Assembly (NCBI GenBank): GCA_030685235.1 | Contig: MU839159.1 | Coordinates: 62,001-126,000, forward strand | Source: Copromyces sp. CBS 386.78 | Taxonomy: Eukaryota; Ascomycota; Sordariomycetes; Sordariales; Sordariaceae | DNA length: 64,000 nt | Direction of reading: 5' to 3' | Shown: positions 58,460 through 64,000 of the stretch, piece by piece | How positions within the stretch are numbered: the first letter of the stretch is position 1 | How the letters are laid out: each line of letters begins with the position of its first letter | Notes under the pieces: generated by a model | Seen by the model: the letters and a program-made list of their open reading frames with translations, nothing else | Told to the model about the DNA's origin: nothing | Databases searched by the model: none | Made by a program: the position numbers and the translations under genes

Positions 58460-58824
58460 TAACTGAACCCGCACGACGTGCTGGCAAGTCGTGGATGAGG
58501 GTGGGTGTTGTGAGTGATAGCAGTGGTTTTTATCGTCCTTCAGCGGGGTTTTCGTCCATTTGTTTCACGGGCGGCCGGCTCTTTGTGGTTACCAAGTTCA
58601 CTACATGCTCTTTGGCGTTGGCTCACCAGGAAGAATCAGGAATGCATGTGCATATTCTAAGATGAAGAAATGGCGAATAGATCCGGGTACGAGAACAAAT
58701 TCACGTCTCCAGTCCCCGAACAGGTACCCGTTGATCCCCCATTCAGCATTATCACCGTCCACCAGGGATCAAGGATACACATTTGTTTCGGTCTACGATG
58801 TGTGCCGGCGCAAAGTGACAGGAG
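58460..58824. other. Intergenic, nothing recognised
   Basis: 3' region of the Iec3 gene up to MITE F. No other feature is seen. Confidence 0.45.
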
Positions 58825-58826
58825 TA

Positions 58827-59148
58827 CAGTAATTACCCCTGCTCGTGCATGTACCTGAAAGTGCATAAAGCCCTCTAAATGCTTAGGATTTGGCGGCCGC
58901 AAATATTTAGTATAGGAAAGTGCATAAATGCATAAATGCATACCCATCGGCCGGCCATTTTGGTGTAATATGCACTTTCTAGCACATTTTGCCAGGCTCC
59001 TTTCAACGCTCAACCCCTATAGTAACCCACTAAAACCCCCCAAATTTTCTACGTCAATGCGGCCTGGAGGTCTTGGCATGTGCCTGCTCGTGCATATGTG
59101 CCTCTAAATGCATACGAACCTCTGGCCAATTATCAGGGGTAATTACTG
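58827..59148. mobile_element. TA-flanked MITE, 322 bp, Tc1/mariner/pogo type (element F)
   Basis: The terminal inverted repeats begin CAGTAATTACCCCTG at both ends, are exact over 15 bp, and are flanked by TA (58825-58826, 59149-59150). Subterminal sequence is also related in inverted order (CTCGTGCATG, CCTCTAAATGC on the left; the mirrored GCACGAGCAGG and GCATTTAGAGG on the right strand). The inside holds repeated GTGCATAAATGCATAAATGC. It has no coding capacity. It lies between the convergent Iec3 and IDP 3' ends and is not visibly RIP-mutated. Confidence 0.87.
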
Positions 59149-59150
59149 TA

Positions 59151-59787
59151 TGGGGGGTGGGTGGGCTTGCTTTATCATTGGCCAATATAGTACAGCAGTG
59201 CGATGATATGTTGCTAAGGCTAGTTAGTGATAGAAACGGCGGCCTGTAAGAAACGAGAACAAGTAAATCTACTGATTCGAAGAAAGCCTGAAATGAGACA
59301 CCAGAACGTGGAAGCACACAAACACGCAGGAAAACAAAAAGTAACCAGAACGGTCAATTGGTTTGGGGGGGATTTTACTTCGTTAAATTTGTTCATGAAG
59401 ATGCTGTAAGCCTATGTACAAGTTGCCCGCCGATTTCCAAAAAAAAAAAGCTCCGAATTGGTGGTACAGGAGCGACAAGGCCAGCAGTTTATGCCCATGG
59501 CTCCTTGTCTTGATCTCTTTGAAGGGATAAAAAGACGCATGACAGGAGACGCAAATGCAAGAATGCACTTTGATACGTGAACCAAAACATGGATATCCAG
59601 GACGATGCTGTTTTCGTCTCAACTTTTCAATCCCATGTTCCGCGCGTCTTCCTTCGCCTGTGGGTGCAGCGGAACCAAACCGTTTACCCGGCCCTCCAGG
59701 GCAGTTGATCCAACCGTCATCTCACATCCGACTAACTTTTCCGTTCCTTTTTTGGGGGGTATAAAAATGCGTCAGGGGGAAGGTAAT
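59151..59787. other. Intergenic, nothing recognised
   Basis: About 0.6 kb between MITE F and the IDP stop codon, presumably with the IDP 3' UTR. A short A run occurs at 59440-59450. No gene is seen. Confidence 0.45.
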
Positions 59788-61354
59788 TTAGAGCTTCTCC
59801 TTGAGGGTGCTCTTGAGGCGGCGCTCGACAGCAGCCATGTACTCGGAGGTGGTGACCCAGTCGTCACGGCCGGTCTTGCCGCAGGCAAGGGCAAGATCCT
59901 TGGTCATGATGCCATCGATATCGACGGTGTCAATGCAGGCCTGCTCGAGAGCCTCGGCGAAGGCAATGAGCTCGGGAGTGTTGTCGAGCTTGCCACGCTG
60001 GATAAGACCACGGGTCCAGGCGAAGATGGAGGCAATGGGGTTGGTGGAGGTCTGGTTGCCCTTCTGGTGCTCGCGGTAGTGGCGAGTGACGGTACCGTGG
60101 GCAGCCTCAGACTCGAAGGTCTTGCCATCGGGGGTGATGAGGACCGAGGTCATAAGACCGAGAGAGCCGAAGCCCTGGGCAACGATATCGGACTGGACAT
60201 CACCATCGTAGTCTGCGAAAAGGGGGTTTTCTGTTAGCCTTTGCTTTTTCGACCGGATATCACGGGAATTAGTTTGACTTACTCTTGAGGGCCATGATGT
60301 AGCCACCGGAGCTCTTGATCATCTGGGCGACCATGTCGTCGATGAGACGGTGCTCGTACCAGATACCCTTGGCCTCGAAAGCCTTCTTGTACTGGGTATC
60401 GTAGATCTGCTGGAAGATATCCTTGAAGCGGCCATCGTACTTCTTGAGAATGGTGTTCTTGGTGCTCATGTAGAGGGGAAGGCCCTTGTCAATGGCAAGC
60501 TTGAAAGAAGCGTGGGCGAAGCCCTCAATGGACTCATCAGTGTTGTACTGGGTCTGGGCAACACCGCCGCCGTTCTTGTAGTCGTAGACGTCGATGACCT
60601 GGGGCTCACCACCCTCGGGGGTGTAGACCATCTGCAGCTTACCGGGGCCGGGAGCGACGAGGTCCTTGGCGCGGTACTGGTCACCGAAGGCGTGGCGGCC
60701 AATGATGATGGGCTTCTTCCAGCCGGGCACGAGGCGGGGGACGCGGGGAATGACGATGGGCTCACGGAAAACGGTGCCGCCAAGAGCGTTACGGATGGTG
60801 CCGTTGGGAGAGAGCCACACTAACGCGCGCAAACCATGTTAGAACATGCGTTGACGTGCGCCCGCCATGCAGCGCCCGCTTGCTGCATGGGAGATTTATA
60901 CGGCGGGTGCAGACAAATAAAACTTACTCTGCTTGAGCTTGAACTCCTCTACACGGGCCTCATCGGGAGTGATGGTAGCGCACTTGACACCGACGGCGTA
61001 CTTCTTGATGGCCTCAGCGGCATCAATGGTGACCTGGTCGTTGGTCTCATCACGGTACTCGAGACCCAAGTCATAGTACTTGAGGTCGATATCGAGGAAG
61101 GGGTAGATGAACTTCTCCTTGATGTCCTGCCAGATGATGCGGGTCATCTCATCGCCATCGAGCTCGACGACGGGGTTCTTGACCTTGATCTTCTGGAAAG
61201 CCTCGGAAGCCATTGTGCGGTATCTGTTGTTGGAAACGAAGAGGGAAGGGGCAGCAGAGCGAGTGAAGGCAGGAGCAGTGGTGATGTTGAGACGGGAGTA
61301 GACAGAAGCCTGACGGAGGGAAGAGCGGATAAGGTTTGCGGTGACGGGAGACAT
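59788..61354 (-). CDS. Isocitrate dehydrogenase [NADP+], mitochondrial type
   Basis: Exons on the minus strand are 61354-60928, 60819-60283 and 60212-59788 (462 aa), with GTAAGT donors at both introns. Residues 1-47 form an Arg/Ser/Ala-rich mitochondrial presequence ([20 protein letters not shown]). A second in-frame ATG at 61213 ([20 protein letters not shown]) would give a cytosolic form, as known for fungal IDP genes. Conserved sites: [10 protein letters not shown], the substrate Ser motif [40 protein letters not shown] with the metal-binding Asp residues, and [14 protein letters not shown] with NADP-contacting residues. The enzyme makes 2-oxoglutarate and NADPH from isocitrate. The C-terminus EKL is not a consensus peroxisomal signal. 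Confidence 0.95.
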
Positions 61355-64000
61355 GGTGGGAAAAAGGAGGGGGGAAGGGGGGTTAGTAAAGGGGGGTTTG
61401 AAGAGAGGGAAAAGCTCAGGAAGACCCGGAATTATTCGCACCGGGACGGGCCGCAGGGAACTCAGAAGCCAGGAGAGTCAGCAGGAGGCGGAATGGACGG
61501 AAGAAGGGGGGGGGGCGGGGGAAACGAAGTCCGGCCGGTCCAGGTCAGAGGGCAGAGGAGTGGTGGCAGCGAGCTTGGGGTCTCTATTGGAAAGCCGAGC
61601 AAGTTAGCCGATGGGATGGATGACCGATACAGCGCACAAGCAACGAGACGGGACGGACTCGAACCGGGAACTTTGGAAAGGCTGAACAGAGGGACTCCAG
61701 TACTCCAGAGTGGGCCACGGGGCAAGCTCGTAGTTGCGAAGGGCATTGCGGGTTCCGGGTCATCTCCGCTCTCAGGCCGACCAGGCGGACAGCTCAACAA
61801 GACAAATGGACGAGTACCTTTCTTGAACTGGCCGGCCGTCGTCGCCGGGGAGCCTCAGCTGCGGCCCAAAGGCGCGCTAGAGTTTGGCATGCAGCAGGGC
61901 CAGGGGACGGTGACCTGTGCTAGATACTGTAGTGTGTCATGCTATGGCATGGCATGGAATGTGTAGGGGAATTGGCTTTTCAAGACATGGTACTAACAAG
62001 AATCTTGAATGATGACTAGGTAAGTACCTCTGTACTGAGTATCACTTGTTTGAAAGTGTATAAATCAAAGCCTTGCTGGCGGGTTCCTGGCGACGGCACA
62101 ACTAGGTAGGTCGACTAAGATGCTCGAAGACACGGTCAGCTTGCTTCATGGCGGGCCGTAGAGGTAAAATGTAGTGTAGTGTAGTGTGGTGTACTCTGCG
62201 CAGTCGATCTGACAGGAAGAGTGCGTGCCATTCAGCAACGGGACGCAGCGGACCACGCTGACTTGACGACGTCGACCGTACGTAGGTAGGTACGCAGTTG
62301 TACGTAGCGTTGCTCGTGGGTACCTGCCTGCCTTTCTGAGACTTTTTGGTCGCGTGTAGCGGGGAGCAGTGGATGAACCGGCTGGCGCTGTGACTGACTG
62401 ACTCTTATGACCGACTGATAATTGGCGGACTGGGCTTTGATGTCTTCACTTGAGAGATGGAGCGAAAAAAAAAGTCTTTTTGATATTCTGTCTAGACTTA
62501 GCAGTTTGTGCCATCTCCGGCCATCGGACTTTCCAAATCGCCCTATACTGCCCACCTCCGATATTGACTCTTTCTGCTGTGTTGGTACGGCCGCGAACCG
62601 GTATCATATGCAAGCGGCCGTGGCGCAGAATACCGAATTACAGACGTCTGGCGCGTGTATAATATATGAGCAATTCGCCGTTATTACGGATCCGTAAACC
62701 AAGACGACACGCCTCAGAAAACTCTTTTTGGCTCGACGTTGATAAGCGGGGAAATCGGGCCTCTGATGGAGGGGCAGGAGGGGCAGGAGGGGGAGGGGTT
62801 GGGGCTGCCCCTCACTGGTTGTGTCGTCCAAAAACTTCCACCCAATGAGGACAGCGGGCGCACGCTCACAAGGGCAAGTCCACCACAATGTTTGAGGTGG
62901 CAGGCAGGGGACCGGTTCGCATGCAGGCTATGCAGCAGTGTGCCGTTGTAACCCCCACATTTGTGCACCCGAAATGGTATGGTTCAAATGGTTGCAGATG
63001 GCTACTGCAAGGTGTTGTCCAGGGACGAATCATCGCAATGATTGATCCCCTTGGACCGTGAAACAGCAGTGCCGTCACCATTCTCACTTTCTGTTTGGCG
63101 TGCAGCGTGTTGTGGTTGCCATCGCAATTCGCGGCTTTGCTCAAGGCCGGTGCTATTTGCCAACACCAACAACGCCCACGACCACGACACCCCCGGCACC
63201 ATTTCCATTCGCCTTTTAATCCTATCGCAATCTTGGTCGGCCGATCGCACCGCCTTCGGCCGGGAAGAGTGTAGGAACCTTGGTAGCAGAGCGGACCCGG
63301 CGGCGGATTACCCGGTGCCCAGGGCTTCCGTGGACGGCTTGTCATTGGCCTACTAGCCACTCAGCTAGCAAGGAACGGAGACCTTTTGTTGAACCCATGC
63401 CGAAACCGCTGCCATGGTCGGACATATGGTGACAGGGGTATGGCTTCCGGATTCCGGATCATCTGGAACCAAGGACGACGACAACAATCGACGAGGGCCA
63501 AACCTCACTGCAGTACCAAAAACTTGTAGGAGTCAACAGGCTCCAGCCTTGGGGTATGCCTTGCTCCTGTAATTCTAGCCTTATGTCCTCATGCATCACC
63601 AACAACAGGCCTTTGGTCTCACGGCTCAGGTTCCAAAATGTGCTAGGACTGCTAGCAAATGGCGTAAGTGCGTGTTCGTGTGTCTCGGAAATGGCTTTCT
63701 GAAATGGATTTGGAGGATGTGGTCCGTGTGCGGTACTTCAAACTAATTTGGGTTAATTTTTTACTAAAGTCACTTTTCGGCTGTACCTTCTAACAATTTT
63801 TGGCGATTTCCAGGCCGGTTTTTTCTTCTGAAATTGCTTGGCAATTGATTTACTCCACTTCCCTGGATGCGTGCTTTGTGGTTGGTCTAAACAAGTCTTG
63901 GCGGGCCAAATTTCAGAAAATCGATTTCAGCATCTTCGAGGTGATGAAGTGCTTTTCTGAATGCTTCATGACTGCGCCCAGACCACTTTGTACCTCCCAA
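61355..64000. other. IDP upstream region and intergenic tail, no gene recognised
   Basis: The first few hundred bases are purine-rich on the plus strand (pyrimidine-rich on the IDP coding strand) and should be the IDP leader and promoter. Beyond about 61.9 kb there are short simple repeats (AGTGT type near 62171, TAGGTAGGTA near 62283, GGGGCAGGA near 62770) but no supported gene, RNA gene or transposon end to the window edge. Confidence 0.45.

Noticed and set aside
61600..61720. tRNA-like B-box (complement of GGACTCGAACC at 61654-61664)
   Set aside because: No matching acceptor stem, T-arm pairing is poor (about three pairs), and no credible A-box and anticodon arm at the right distance.
60836..61966. 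376-aa plus-strand frame antisense to IDP
   Set aside because: Exact antisense of the IDP gene and its purine-rich upstream DNA; explained by third-position GC bias.

Overview
The window is nuclear DNA from a filamentous ascomycete (Pezizomycotina). Short GT-AG introns with CTRAC-type branch points, Pezizomycotina-type gene families and AT-rich islands nearly empty of CpA and TpG (the footprint of repeat-induced point mutation, RIP) all point there. A Sordariomycete, possibly of the Sordariales, is the best guess; this is inference, since no species marker is present. I see no rRNA, convincing tRNA or CRISPR array.

Layout, left to right. The 5' end of an ISWI-type remodeller (minus, runs off the left edge); a conserved nuclear-looking protein of unknown function (2167-2937); a 697-bp inverted-repeat element with a perfect 8-bp target duplication (3939-4635); a voltage-gated proton channel Hv1 (5021-5818); a secreted, probably GPI-anchored Cys/Ser/Thr protein (7744-8376); a small disordered protein (8995-9633, minus); a Mag2/RNF10-type RING protein (10540-12588, minus); a Crp1/Mdg1-like CBM48 protein whose gene spans 14190-18278 (minus) with a 1.1-kb intron; a 320-bp MITE (20120-20439); a ferric-chelate reductase-like gene with an apparent 2-nt frameshift (21964-24134, minus).

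The centre (about 26.7-45.4 kb) is a transposon-rich accessory block. A 4.4-kb RIP-mutated DNA transposon (26774-31166) sits inside one arm of a palindromic element (26757-31698). A second RIP-mutated element of 3.9 kb, pogo-like with TA duplications, occupies 41402-45349. Between them lie two weak gene candidates (34162-34996, 35554-36321), a rhomboid protease (37265-38245) and an RTA1-family seven-helix membrane protein (38775-40112).

The right part is ordinary euchromatin: a mitochondrial-type triacylglycerol lipase (45840-47015), a secreted GtaA-type glutaminase with seven exons (50073-52595), endosulfine/Igo1 (53983-54693), MYG1 (55230-56378, minus), the INO80 subunit Iec3 (57192-58459), a TA-flanked 322-bp MITE (58827-59148) and NADP-dependent isocitrate dehydrogenase (59788-61354, minus). 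The last 2.6 kb show no gene.

The genes do not form one pathway or cluster. Themes are housekeeping (IDP, MYG1, lipase, RING protein), chromatin (ISWI, Iec3), nutrient signalling (Igo1, CBM48 protein) and cell-surface or membrane work (Hv1, ferric reductase, RTA1, GPI protein, glutaminase). The most informative part is the transposon archaeology: six inverted-repeat elements of at least four terminal types, one nested so that its empty target site can be read from the same locus.
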